From assembly GCA_032718475.1 (NCBI GenBank), contig JAUCBJ010006041.1:1-51705 (forward strand): a stretch of DNA of 51,705 nt, given 5' to 3'. This stretch comes from Nemertoderma westbladi (Eukaryota; Xenacoelomorpha; Nemertodermatida; Nemertodermatidae). Below, in pieces: positions 1-9,296 of the stretch (position 1 is the stretch's first letter; the number at the start of each line of letters is the position of its first letter). The position numbers and the translations under genes are program-made. The notes under the pieces are model-generated. The model made no database searches. It had not been told where the DNA came from and was given only the letters and a program-made list of their open reading frames with translations.

Positions 1-955
1 ACAATGTGTGCATTATACTTGGGGGAACCAATGTGACACCTCCAATGTTATCTGGTGTCTGGTTTTTAGATGTGTGCATTGTACTTGGGGGAACCAATGT
101 GACACCTCCAATGTTATCTGGTGACTGGTTTTTAGATGTGTGCATTGCACTTAGGGGAACCAATGTGACACCTCCAATGTTATCTGGTGTCTGGTTTTTA
201 GATGGGTGAATTGTACTTGGAGGAACCAATGAGACACCTCCAATGTCATATAGTGTCTGGTTGGAGATGTGTGCATTGTACTTGGGGGAACCAATGAGAC
301 ACCTCCAATGTTATATAGTGTCTGGTTGGAGATGTGTGCATTATACTTGGGGGACCCAATGTGACACCTGCCAATGTTATCTGGTGTCTGGTTTTTAGAT
401 GTGTGCATTGTACTTGGGGGGAACCAATGTGACACCTCCAATGTTATATAGTGTCTGGCTGGAGATGTGTGCATTGCACTTGGGGGACCCAATGTGACAC
501 CTCCAATGTTATCTGGTGTCTGGTTTTTAGATGTGTGCATTGTACTTGGGGGAACCAATGTGACACCTCCAATGTTATCTGGTGTCTGGCTTTAGATGTG
601 TGCATTGTACTTGGGGGAACCAATGTGACACCTCCAATGTTATCTGGTGTCTGGTTTTTAGATGGGTGAATTGTACTTGGGGGAACCAATGTGACACCTC
701 CAATGTTATCTGGTGTCTGGTTTTTAGATGTGTGCATTGTACTTGGGGGAACCAATGTGACACCTCCAATGTTATCTGGTGTCTGGTTTTTAGATGTGTG
801 AATTGTACTTGGGGGAACCAATGAGACATCTCCAATGTCATATATTGTCTGGTTGGAGATGTGTGCATTGTACTTGAGGGAACCAATGAGACACCTCCAA
901 TGTTATATAGTGTGTGGTTGGAGATGTGTGCATTGTACTTGGGGGAACCAATATA
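1..955. repeat. 65/66-bp minisatellite derived from an RTE ORF
   Basis: About fourteen head-to-tail units fill the left end of the window and continue beyond it. Two unit types are interleaved: 65 bp and 66 bp. They differ by one inserted base and a few substitutions near the centre. The unit matches positions 41542-41606 of the RTE-like element (its coding strand is minus here) and 44784-44848 of the inverted copy. In that ORF the segment encodes the stretch containing NAHISNQTLYNIGGVSLVPP. The ORFs that run through the array are by-products of the 66-bp (22-codon) period and are not genes. Confidence 0.95.
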
Positions 956-2159
956 CTTACAACACGGCTTTTAGACTTTTTTTTAAATATTCTAGAACGG
1001 AGGAGGTAAATCCTTATTTCGTTTATCATAGGATAAATAATTTTAAGGCTGTGGTGCGGAGAAATATTTTCTCTTTATATAGTCGAGTTCATACCTCGAC
1101 TAAATATATTTTACGAGCTTGTTATTTGACTTCTAAAAGTACCTCTATTATTATTGACCGTTGGAATATTGTGTTGGGCGGTTTTCTAACGTGAACTTAA
1201 TTATTGCGTAATAGGCGCCCGTATTATTTTGTTACGTACCATGTAAATTATGTGCTTTATTATGTTATTGTGCTAATAATATAATATGTACAATGAGCTA
1301 CGGGCAGAGCAAGAAAAATTACAATAGCAACAACAAATAAAACGACGTAAGTGGTGGAAAAAAGTAACATTTTCTATCTTGCTTTCTTATTTGTCTTACT
1401 ACGCTCAACAAAAAGTCCACTTTTTTTGCCACCACTTAAATAGTAATTTTTATCAACACTTAATTAAAATAAAATACGAAAAAAATATAATACTTTTTTC
1501 CGTATTTCGTATTGTATCTACGAATTTTCGTATCGTATCGTATTTTCTCAAAATTACATTAGTATCGTATCTACTCAACATAAAACTTTAATGTTGTTCG
1601 CCAATTTACTCAAGCATATCATGCCGTTGCAATCAATCAATCAATCAATCCGCGATGGCCCGGTCCATTGTTATTACCAATCAATAATATGAATAGCTTT
1701 AATATGTAGCACCCCAACACCAATAAACAGAAGATACAGTGTAATTGGGAAGAATACTGGTAGGGTGAATAATGGGACCACCCGGTTGCTTAGCTGTAGC
1801 AGTGCTAGTATAGCTAGCAACCGGGCGTTTAATCTTAAGCTATTGGGTTACATTGATAGAAATAAGCAAAAAAGAGGAGGGGGGGGGGGGGGGGGGGGGT
1901 GGAATCACGGTAGTATCAAATTTTAAATAAAACTTATATACAGTTGGATATGACAGAAATGTGCGGGAATCTGGCTAGATACAGTATCTATATAGTGGTG
2001 TAGTAGATTCCTAAAAGGAGCGTAGGTACTGTGGATAGGATAGCAAGAAGTTTAAAACTGTAGTTTTCATATTAATAGCCTACTGTAATAAAAGCTGAGT
2101 ATGGAGGTGAAACCTATGAAGTTTTGGCCATCGGATATTTTTGGGGATGTGACAGGTAA
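956..2159. other. Non-coding AT-rich stretch
   Basis: No gene is seen. The stretch contains a short (AATC)n microsatellite at 1631-1650 and the 21-base poly-G run annotated separately. The rest is unique AT-rich sequence with frequent stops in all frames. Confidence 0.6.
1879..1899 (+). repeat. Poly-G run of 21
   Basis: An uninterrupted run of 21 G is bounded by an A/G-rich stretch on the left and T on the right. It is one of four runs of 20-21 G in this window (also 11789-11809, 15625-15644, 21920-21940). Confidence 0.9.
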
Positions 2160-2652
2160 CAGCTTCAGGGAGGACATTATAGAAGTTATTCCAAATATAG
2201 TTTTTTTAAACGAGAAGTGAACATAACTTTGTTAATTTCGAGTGGTAGATCGTTCCAAATTTTAGGTCCAGTAAATTTTAGCGATTATTGGGAAATTTGT
2301 AACCGAACTCGGGGAATAAAAAAATTTTGTGCTGACGCAGAACGGGTATTGTAGTGGTGTATTGAGGATGTGGCTTTAAAAATATTTATTAGAGCTTCAG
2401 TTTTGGTTCTATTTTTGATGTCAAACATGAACTTTGCGGTCTCCAATTCAAAAAGTTTATTAAATGGCAAAATATTTAGAGATTTGTATATCGGGGCCGC
2501 ATGTTCTCGGAAGTGGTAAAAGTTATTGCTCTAATTATTTTGTTAACTTTAGTTTTAATTTTGTTGGTATAAATATCGTAGCTGTTTCCCCATAAAACTA
2601 AGCCGTACAATAGATGTCGGTGGACTAGCGCAAAGTATAATGTTCTTAGTAT
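2160..2652 (-). pseudogene. LINE reverse-transcriptase C-terminal relic
   Basis: Read on the minus strand, this gives the end of a jockey/CR1-type ORF2. It includes the stretch containing LPFNKLFELETAKFMFDIKN, then a tyrosine/asparagine-rich HHYNTRSA segment, and finally KFTGPKIWNDLPLEI, the usual terminal motif of this group. The frame is broken by stops and small indels, for example just after RVRLQISQ near 2285. The fragment starts abruptly near 2652, where it meets the unrelated two-ORF gene. It is therefore a 5'-truncated, dead copy. Confidence 0.75.
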
Positions 2653-2672
2653 GTGTAATGGGAGAATGTGCC

Positions 2673-3131
2673 TTAATTTGAATAGTTTGTGGCCTGAAAG
2701 TTAATTTGAAGGACAATAAATTTTCTCACATTACTGTTTGACTTAGGTTTATGTTGTTTTCTTAGGTTTAGCAACTTCTTAGCTCCAAGTTTAGGGTTTT
2801 TTTTAATGGCCTTATGCAAAACTGTATGATAAACCGAATTAACTCTTTTAGAGTCCCTGGCTTTAATCACTCGACGAACAGATAGCTCACGAATATGCTT
2901 GTTTTTATCCTTGATCATAGCAAGTAATACATTTTCAGGATGGGCAAAAAATCCATTATGCTGTATTACAGAGTCGACAATGTCTCGATATTCTTCATCC
3001 AGGTAACGAGACCAACGAATCAGATGAAATAAGTTACTGGGACCATCTTGAAGAAGATTATTCCTTTTTATAAGAAACCACATGGGAGCATATACTCGAA
3101 CAATGTACGTAACCAGTATTGATAGCTTCAT
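2673..3131 (-). CDS. Unrecognised protein, second ORF of a pair
   Basis: This 152-residue minus-strand ORF starts with an ATG that overlaps the stop of the upstream ORF (3128-3577) as ATGA. The sequence is helix-rich and charged, with the segment NGFFAHPENVLLAMIKDKN followed by a basic stretch rich in K and R. From memory it resembles an uncharacterised family found in repetitive parts of invertebrate genomes, with an FAHPENLLLAM core and a following RELAxRRI motif. That recollection needs a database search. The end may be truncated by the LINE relic that begins at 2652. It could be the C-terminal half of one protein split from its partner by a one-base shift. Confidence 0.45.
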   Translation of the reverse strand: MKLSILVTYIVRVYAPMWFLIKRNNLLQDGPSNLFHLIRWSRYLDEEYRDIVDSVIQHNGFFAHPENVLLAMIKDKNKHIRELSVRRVIKARDSKRVNSVYHTVLHKAIKKNPKLGAKKLLNLRKQHKPKSNSNVRKFIVLQINFQATNYSN

Positions 3132-3577
3132 TGAAGTTCATCTTTAGGTATTTCATTATCAAGAATAACATCAAATAGCTTTACAAATCGCTCCTTGTAT
3201 GTAGCAACTCGAGTCAAATAAAAATCTTTAGATCGCCTAGCCGGTTCCACTGTCTGTAAGTTTCTCCGAAAATCATCCCACTCTTTCAAAACTTTTTTTA
3301 TTATTCCTTTGCAGGACATGGTGGGGACTGTAGCTCTTTCATAGACAGATTTAATCTTGGTAGCTACCAATTCCGCCATTCTCCAATTACTTGGTTCTTT
3401 CTTTTTACATGTTTCGATTTTGTGAGTTTCTTTGACATATTGACAATATCGTAGAACATCGCCTAGAGTTGGCAACTGGTTTAGCGGCATATCAGCTGGC
3501 TGCCCATATAAATATGAAGTGGATGTTCGTAGTGTAGCTGTAGCAGTCATATTAGAGTAACTTTTTGAGCAAATCAC
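3128..3577 (-). CDS. Unrecognised protein, first ORF of a pair
   Basis: This 149-residue minus-strand ORF has a short low-complexity start, then a well-ordered helical region. That region includes PLNQLPTLGDVLRYCQYVK, a basic CKKKEPSNWRMAELVATK segment and a long predicted helix near the end. No catalytic signature is recognised. The stop overlaps the start of the next ORF by four bases (ATGA). Either the two are translated by termination-reinitiation or they are one gene with a frameshift. The spacing, strand and similar composition argue that they belong together. It is probably part of a mobile or virus-like element rather than a host gene. Confidence 0.45.
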   Translation of the reverse strand: MICSKSYSNMTATATLRTSTSYLYGQPADMPLNQLPTLGDVLRYCQYVKETHKIETCKKKEPSNWRMAELVATKIKSVYERATVPTMSCKGIIKKVLKEWDDFRRNLQTVEPARRSKDFYLTRVATYKERFVKLFDVILDNEIPKDELQ

Positions 3578-3837
3578 ATAAATAAAATTGGTATATTATA
3601 AATTTTGCAACAGAATTACCAGTAAAAGACAAAACAATAGTAGGGCCTACATATTATTGTTTATAAATAAACAGAATCTGATAGGTGACTTGTAATAACA
3701 TTTAAATTTCCCTCCAATTGCAGCTAGAGCATACTGCTGAGTGCTGATAGGCTGCAAGAATCAAGCAGTAAAACAACAGGTTATATTCAACTAAACGTGA
3801 TTTCGTGGCTCGCCCCACAATATAAACCCAATAAGAT

Positions 3838-3965
3838 GTAAGCATTCTTGCTGTCTTGTAGAAGTACCATTCAGATATTTAGTATCCTCTGCAGTTAGAG
3901 CCCACCATGGCTGCATGGACTTGCATAAAAGAGTAGGTGCTAGTTTAAATCTGAAACAAATTTGG
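3838..3965 (-). pseudogene. RTE-like reverse-transcriptase relic
   Basis: A short minus-strand segment encodes WWALTAEDTKYLNGTSTRQQ. This aligns with PCWALTAEDTKSLDGTFTRM of the RTE-like element at 41250-46034. Both protein and DNA are clearly diverged and the flanks do not extend the match, so this is an old fragment of the same family. Confidence 0.65.
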
Positions 3966-4721
3966 CACCTTGTAGGCATACTCCTACTGTAGGCTACTGT
4001 ACGGACAGACGAAGGCTACTCGTTTATATGAAGCTGACCCTGCAGCTCCAAACACTGAAAGCGCTTTCAGCTAAAGCTTTCTACCGGTACAGCAATAACA
4101 GAATAAACTGAAAGTAATATTTGTAATTGTGAATCTTACAGGCTGACAGGCCTAAAGTTTATGTAGGCCTATCCTGCTATCAGCCTATACCTACACACTG
4201 TGGTGCCTGCCTGGTACTGGTCTGCTGGTAGACTTTCACTGGTACCGGGTGCCAGCTCGGATCCTGCTGTCCTGCAGCCTGCTGTCGGGTTTGACTAAAT
4301 CAGATAGGCAGGTAGGGGGGAAACTGGACGCAATAAAAATGCATCCCTCTCCAGGGGAAATTCGACACAAATAACATCTGATTACTCTAAAAAAAACTGT
4401 AGGTAACCTGTTGGTAATGTTAGGTAATCTATTGTGGGTTAGTTTGTTGTTTTGGTTAAAATAACCAAATCGACGATTTCGCTTCAAATAAACCTAACCA
4501 TGACCTCACCGAGGTGGTAGAAGTGGATATATCAAGGTTTAACGTTAATTTTTAACTTGCAGCAGGCCAATTTTGGACATACATTTTTTTGGTCCCGGGG
4601 TCACATGTTCCACTTATTATTTTTAGTTAAAATTTTGTCGATGTGCTATGGACATCCAACCTCACCCTTTGGCAAAGTTCCTAATGAATTTGCCAACTTT
4701 TCATTTTTATGACACACCCTA
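3966..4721. other. Intergenic stretch, no gene seen
   Basis: Only short spurious ORFs occur here. The sequence has typical AT-rich composition with no detectable tandem structure. It ends where X copy A begins abruptly at 4722. Confidence 0.5.
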
Positions 4722-5472
4722 CTAATCGTGTTGAAGACGCTAGACGCGCCATACGAACTCAACACATCTAATAACATCACCACGATAGCACAGGCTCTGC
4801 CGATTTGGCTGCGGAGTAAGTGGAGGAAGATCACCTTCTCCACTCGGGAGAAGAAAGGTGCCAGGGCTAGAGGAAATGTCAAACTTCCTCAACTACAACA
4901 GGCCTAAACCCGAACACAATCCTGCAGATCCATTCCCAAGAGTAAGACAGTCGCTACCACATGCGGCCACACAGGGGGCTACAAGCCCACAGTTAGCTGG
5001 GAGTAGGGCCACACCGTGGCAGGGACAGAAAGAAAATAACAACACAAATAAACATTATCCCAACATACCCAGTAGGCCGAGTACAGATAACCAAAACACT
5101 AAATCAGTGGATATAAACCTACGCGCGATACATGAGGGACTATACAGGGAATGCTACAATCCAGGATTCGAATGTCAATTACATCGGGACGGAACCCATA
5201 AAACCATGAGTTGTAAGCACTGGCAAGAGTTGCCCAAACAAGATCGTATAGCCTACACAGACGCAAACGGACTATGTCATCGATGTGTGGTAGAAGGACA
5301 CAGATCCGGAGAGTGTAGAGAAACAGCAATAGGAGAGGACGAGACTGGAGGCCAAACAATGGCTACAAGCACGACAGTAGCAAGAAAAAAAGAGGAAAGT
5401 ACTACTCAGGGTAGTACCAGTGAAGATATCAGGAAAGGGCGGTCGATCAGTAACGACATTAATGCTGGTTGA
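4722..5472 (+). pseudogene. X copy A gag remnant with zinc-binding region
   Basis: This is the C-terminal half of Gag. It keeps the Cys/His-rich block typical of BEL/Pao Gag, including the SCKHW segment and LCHRCVVEGHRSGEC. Compared with copy B, it lacks 69 bp (removed between two TAC triplets around 4893) and a few bases upstream. One extra A in the adenine run near 5385-5391 puts the zinc region (frame 1) out of frame with the protease (frame 2). The copy is therefore inactive as a Gag-protease fusion. Confidence 0.75.
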
Positions 5473-6574
5473 CAGCGGAGCAGCCTTCACGCTGGTGGAG
5501 AATTGGGTGGCCGAAGAGATAGGGCTAAAGATGAGGCCGAATAGGATGGCGGTAACTACCGTCTCAAGTAAGGATGAGGTCCTGGAGATGAGGACAGGGC
5601 GGTGCAAGATAACAGCGATAGCACCGGGATGCGATTATGGGGCGATGATCGACCCCATCCACATGATAGAATCGATAAATATCAACGCCAGGCGACCAAC
5701 CAACATTGAAGTCGAACAATATAGATTCCTGGACAGTGTCGATTTCTCAATACCAGAGGTGGACGTTAGGAAGGTATCCATTATAGTAGGAATGGGCTGC
5801 CCGACGGCCCACGAGAGAATGCAGACGGTCTTCGGCGAAGACAGACAGCTGGATCCGACGGCGATCCTCATGCCGTTCAGATGGACGCTTAGCGGCCCAG
5901 TTAAAACCAAGATTCCATCCAGGGTGACGAAGACATCAGGGTGCATGTTGCCAGGCACCGTAGATGCAGAGGACGAAGAGAAGAAACCGGAGATGGTAGA
6001 TGAGCCAGACAGGGAGGTAACAGTAGGAGAGTGGGCGGAGGAAAATGGATTTGACGCGGAAGACTTAGAGGCAATGGGATGGAACAAGGGTCCCAGCAAG
6101 TATCGGTATGGGGATGGAGAGGAGCGGATGGCGAGATGTCCGGAGGACAACACTCCGGAGGAGTGTCCAAAGGAGTGTCGGAAGGAGTGTCCAGAGCAGT
6201 GTCCAGAGGAGTATCCGGAAGAGACGCCGATCCGGTTGAGAGGCATACCGACAAGGGGGAGGTCGAGTAAGAAGACAGGATGGAAAGGGATAGGATTACT
6301 ATTGTTCGTTCTGTTCTATCTATTCTTCCGATTTCCTTTCATTCTGCCGCCGGGAGACGATCAGATGAAGGGGGGCATTTTGCTGCCAGGAAATGAGGAA
6401 GTTAAGAAGGCGGCGGAGAGACCCGATTTTAGGGTGGCAGAAGAGGGAGAACCAATTCCTGGTGAGTTGGAATTGGCGAGGAGAGTGCGGCGAATCCTAC
6501 AGGACCTACAAGGGGAGCAGTGGGAGAGTGCCTGTTGGAAGAATCGCCCTCGAAGTTTAGATGAAGTTAGTTGA
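5420..6574 (+). CDS. BEL-type aspartic protease with membrane-anchor tail (X copy A)
   Basis: This 384-residue open frame begins just before the protease. Residues ~14-24 give LMLVDSGAAFT, the DSG active-site motif of retroviral-type aspartic proteases. The following ~150 residues, ending in the WTLSGP region, match the DUF1758-type domain found between Gag and RT in BEL/Pao elements. An acidic region follows. Next comes a Cys/Pro/Glu repeat (ECPEEC-like, roughly residues 235-265), then a strongly hydrophobic helix around residues 290-310 (IGLLLFVLFYLFF). A charged ~75-residue tail ends at a normal stop. The membrane helix is not part of a usual BEL protease, and no RT follows. In copy B the same helix is cut short by a stop. 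The true start is presumably upstream as part of Gag. Confidence 0.75.
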   Translation: MKISGKGGRSVTTLMLVDSGAAFTLVENWVAEEIGLKMRPNRMAVTTVSSKDEVLEMRTGRCKITAIAPGCDYGAMIDPIHMIESININARRPTNIEVEQYRFLDSVDFSIPEVDVRKVSIIVGMGCPTAHERMQTVFGEDRQLDPTAILMPFRWTLSGPVKTKIPSRVTKTSGCMLPGTVDAEDEEKKPEMVDEPDREVTVGEWAEENGFDAEDLEAMGWNKGPSKYRYGDGEERMARCPEDNTPEECPKECRKECPEQCPEEYPEETPIRLRGIPTRGRSSKKTGWKGIGLLLFVLFYLFFRFPFILPPGDDQMKGGILLPGNEEVKKAAERPDFRVAEEGEPIPGELELARRVRRILQDLQGEQWESACWKNRPRSLDEVS

Positions 6575-6655
6575 AGTTTAGTCGTCCAATATTTTGGACT
6601 GAGGGGGGTGGGAATGAGAGTGAGACGCCCTTCCCACATGCAGTAACAAATATAA

Positions 6656-7380
6656 TTAAAAATAAATAATAAAATAATTAAATAATAAATAAGTAGAAGG
6701 TAGAAAGTAATAGTTAGTAGAAGTTAGATAGTAAGTAGAAAGTCGGTAGAAGAAAGTCAGAAAGTTAGTAGAAGTAAGTTAGTTAGAAAAGTTAGTAGAA
6801 GTTAGTACTGTTAAGTTAGAAGTCGGCGGGTATAGGGAGTGTGGTATATTAACATACCACGAGTAGTAGCAGAGGGGTTGTGGGCACCGGAAGCGCCATG
6901 TAGAAAGTAGTAGTAGAGTGGTTGTGGGCACCGAAAGCGCCACGTAGATGGAGGTAGCAACAGAGTGGTTGTGGGCACCGAAAGTGCCACGTAGTTAGAA
7001 GAGTGGGTAGAGTTAGAGAGCTAGTCAGAGGTAGAGTTAGTAGACTTAGAAGAGTTAGTAGGAGTTAGTTAGAGAACTAGTTAGAGTTAGTAGACTTAGA
7101 AGAGTTAGTAGGAGTTAGTTAGAGAGCTAGTTAGAGTTAGTAGAATCAGAGAGTTAGATAGTAAGTAGTTAGGAAGTAAGTAGTAAGTAGATAGAATGAT
7201 AGCACAGGGGTAACACAAGAGTTTTAGCGCCTTTGAGGGCAGTATGAGAGGAGTATGGAGAGGAGCTGCTGGCGAGAGAGAGTGCGGACGAGTGCGATTC
7301 AGGTGTGGGGACAGAACAGCGGAGTTAGAGTGGAGTTAGAGGAGAGTTAGACTGAGAAGTTAGAGTTTGAGAGAGAGAGT
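6656..7380 (+). other. GTTAG-rich untranslated tail of X copy A
   Basis: About 700 bp of purine-rich, GTTAG/GTAG-repeat sequence contains no reading frame. A short palindromic hairpin (GTGGTAT ... ATACCAC) lies at its left, followed by three copies of a 27-nt motif starting GTTGTGGGCACCG. The same region recurs in X copy B at 14440-15180. Confidence 0.7.
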
Positions 7381-7431
7381 TTTAAAATTGTGTGAGAATC
7401 CACAATTGTCTCAAACCGAGACGCCAGATGT

Positions 7432-7621
7432 CTTGGTGCAAGGTTGCGGTTGCACCAAGAGAGGGTAGTAACATCATACCCAGAGGGAGCGGCCTGGGAA
7501 GCCGACTCCAAAGTAAGAGAACTCCACCCCACACCCGATAGTAGATCGGGTTTCCAGCGGAATTGAAGCGCACTTAGAGGTTGATGCTATCTTCTCACTG
7601 GGAAGATAGCATGGGGGGGAG
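7432..7621 (+). promoter_or_regulatory. Hairpins and polypurine tract of X copy A
   Basis: A perfect 10-bp stem joins 7432-7441 and 7450-7459 with an 8-base loop. An 11-bp stem joins 7584-7594 and 7602-7612. The G-rich polypurine tract directly follows and the 3' LTR begins TGTGAGCGG at 7622. Polypurine tracts prime plus-strand DNA synthesis in LTR elements. The hairpins are also present in copy B. Confidence 0.7.
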
Positions 7622-7824
7622 TGTGAGCGGATTCAATTCCGCCTCACCAACACCCATAAAGTTGGGAAGTGGCGCCTTTAAGCAATATTGGGGATACGAG
7701 GTTAATCCCCAATTAACCTCATATCAAACACCCAATAAACGGGGACAACAAACCCCGAAGGGCCACACAAAGGGAGGTCAGAGGTTAAACCTGATAAAAA
7801 TGATAAAAATATATAACGTTACAG

Positions 7825-8050
7825 TAGGGTGTCGAAGGCTTTCTTTAAGTCTACTGATATTAAACATGCAGAGCTACCGTTGTCAAGTGTTTCCTGTAGT
7901 TGTTCCGTAACAGTAAGAATAGCGTCCGTTGTCGTTATGTGTTTACGAAATCCGTGTTGACATGGTGATAACAGGTCGTATTTGTTTAAGAAGGTCAGTA
8001 ATTGGGAATTGACTACACGTTCATATATCTTTGTGAATAAGGGTAATATT
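7825..8050 (-). pseudogene. LINE reverse-transcriptase fragment, part 1 (divergent family)
   Basis: The minus strand encodes RT core motifs including TTDAILTVTEQLQ and, near its end, LISVDLKKAFDTL (the first catalytic Asp region). It is homologous to the RT at 22312-23296 but much more diverged than the neighbouring endonuclease region. It is cut at 8050 by an inverted-repeat element and resumes at 9154. The other end stops at the conserved KKAFDTL motif and meets X copy A. Confidence 0.75.
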
Positions 8051-8289
8051 ACAGTGGCTGAATTGTGCCACTTAATACTTTTTTTTATTTATTTTTTTAA
8101 GGGACTTTTTGGTCGACCAATAAGTCGACTTTTTTTTTTTTTTTAACTCTTTAAGTCTCATTTATTCACATAGATAATAAAACGTTAATGTTAAACAATA
8201 CCCACCACCAGCCGACGTTACTAGGCAACCAATATAAGAGGGAAATTTAAAATGAAATCCTTATGGAGCATACTACTGTATTTACCCCA

Positions 8290-8560
8290 CCCTACCGAAC
8301 TGCGCCAACACCCCAGGGTCTAAGTCCGCGTTAGCCAACCGGATCGATGAGTCGGTGACTGCCTCCCGCACCGGTCGCCTAGCAGCTGAACGGTACCCGC
8401 GTAAACACATTAATGACGACCTGAGGAGGGAGAAACTGATTCGCCGACGTACCCATGAGACGCACTCCGGATAGGGCACCTGCCGTTTGTCGGACAACTT
8501 CACTGCCAGTCGTTTGACAAACTGATGGGCAGCTGGTGCCATTCCGCCGAGTCGACTTTT
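8290..8560 (-). pseudogene. Captured coding fragment inside the DNA element
   Basis: On the minus strand, this stretch of higher GC content than its surroundings encodes an ordered peptide containing HQFVKRLAVKLSDKR and a later SFSLLRSSLMCLRGYR. From memory this pattern (LA..L..K ... W+R..+SF.LL+S.+MC+RG) recurs at the end of repeat-encoded proteins in many invertebrate genomes. I cannot name the family safely. It has no start of its own and is bounded by the palindromic repeats, so it is a fragment carried by the transposon. Confidence 0.4.
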
Positions 8561-8795
8561 TGGTCGACCAAAAAGTACTTTTTGGTCGACCAATAAGTAC
8601 TTTTTGGTCGACCAATAAGTACTTTTTGGTCGACCAAAAAGTCGACTTTTTGGTCGACCAATAAGTCGACTTTTTGGTCGACCAAAAAGTACTTTTTGGT
8701 CGACCAATAAGTACTTTTTGGTCGACCAAAACGACTTTTTGGTCGACCAAAAAGTACTTTTTGGTCGACCAAAAGTACTTTTGGTCGACCAAAAG
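8556..8795. repeat. Palindromic GTCGAC/AGTACT repeat array
   Basis: About ten units of roughly 22-24 bp each centre on GGTCGACC flanked by A/T runs. Many units are perfect or near-perfect palindromes. Units alternate between AGTACT and AGTCGACT junctions and between CCAAAAAGT and CCAATAAGT arms. Single units recur at 8104-8130 and 9032-9101. The VDQK-type ORFs through the array are artefacts. Confidence 0.9.
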
Positions 8796-9031
8796 TGGAA
8801 GTATTATCCAATAGAAAACATATATATAACTATTTTGGAGGTAAAATCAAATTACTGTACCGGTGTACATAAAGCTTTGTTAAACACATTGATCGCTAGG
8901 CCTACCGGTACCTAGGATATTAATCCTTCATCATGATAGTGTTACGGTTTTAAATAACCACCTAATTCACTTAATGTAATTTGATTTTGCCTCGAAAATA
9001 GTTGTATGTTTTCTATTGGATAATACTTCCA
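8796..9031. mobile_element. Nested foldback element, 236 bp
   Basis: The left end (8796 to about 8853) and right end (about 8976-9031) are inverted copies of each other over roughly 55 bp with a few mismatches, beginning TGGAAGTATTATCCAATAG. It lies between two blocks of GTCGAC repeats and encodes nothing. It was probably inserted into the repeat array of the larger element. Confidence 0.75.
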
Positions 9032-9153
9032 GACTTTTTGGTCGACCAAAAAGTACTTTTTGGTCGACCAATAAGTACTTTTTGGTCGACCAAAAAGTCG
9101 CTTCAAAAAAAATAATAAAAAAAAGTATTAAGTGGCACAATTCAGCCACCGTA

Positions 9154-9296
9154 TAATATTGATATCGGGCGGTAATTGTTGTTATCGGTTGGATCTCCGG
9201 ATTTGAAAACTGGTATTATTTTAGCCTTTTTTAGAGCATCTGGGTAGAATCCATTTTTAATTGAAAGGTTAATGAGATAAGTTGAGATAAGTTAAT
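9154..9296 (-). pseudogene. LINE reverse-transcriptase fragment, part 2
   Basis: This continues the RT fragment after the transposon and corresponds to the beginning of the RT domain (the K-S-G-D-P-T region in the copy at 22312). Divergence from that copy is high up to about 9296. Beyond this point the sequence suddenly becomes nearly identical to the second LINE (23297 onward), which marks a mosaic junction. Confidence 0.65.

Larger units (their letters stand above)
4722..7792 (+). mobile_element. X element copy A (BEL/Pao-like, no pol), truncated
   Basis: This copy aligns with X copy B (12411 to about 15597) over its whole length, with a few percent divergence and small indels. It starts abruptly inside gag at a point matching 12411 and ends inside the 3' LTR at 7792, so both ends are lost. 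Order: gag remnant, protease with membrane-anchor tail, GTTAG-rich untranslated tail, hairpins, polypurine tract, then the first 171 bp of the 3' LTR from 7622. No reverse transcriptase, RNase H or integrase is encoded anywhere in it. An AATAAA polyadenylation signal lies at 7734-7739 inside the LTR. Confidence 0.8.
8051..9153. mobile_element. Inverted-repeat DNA element (hAT-like termini), non-autonomous
   Basis: The terminal inverted repeats are about 35 bp (8053-8088 and 9115-9151) and share GTGGCTGAATTGTGCCACTT. The direct repeat TAATATT flanks both ends (8044-8050 and 9154-9160), and the interrupted LINE continues on either side. The C(A/G)GTGGC termini and the 7-8 bp duplication resemble hAT elements. 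No transposase is encoded. The interior holds palindromic GTCGAC repeats, a captured coding fragment and a smaller nested inverted-repeat element. Confidence 0.8.

Noticed and set aside
1-955. CRISPR-like array
   Set aside because: Repeats are directly adjacent with no unique spacers, the source is an RTE ORF and the genome is eukaryotic.
8282-8811. VDQK/GRPKST repeat proteins
   Set aside because: They arise from the palindromic GTCGAC repeats read in different frames. Only the non-repetitive part (8290-8560) looks coding.
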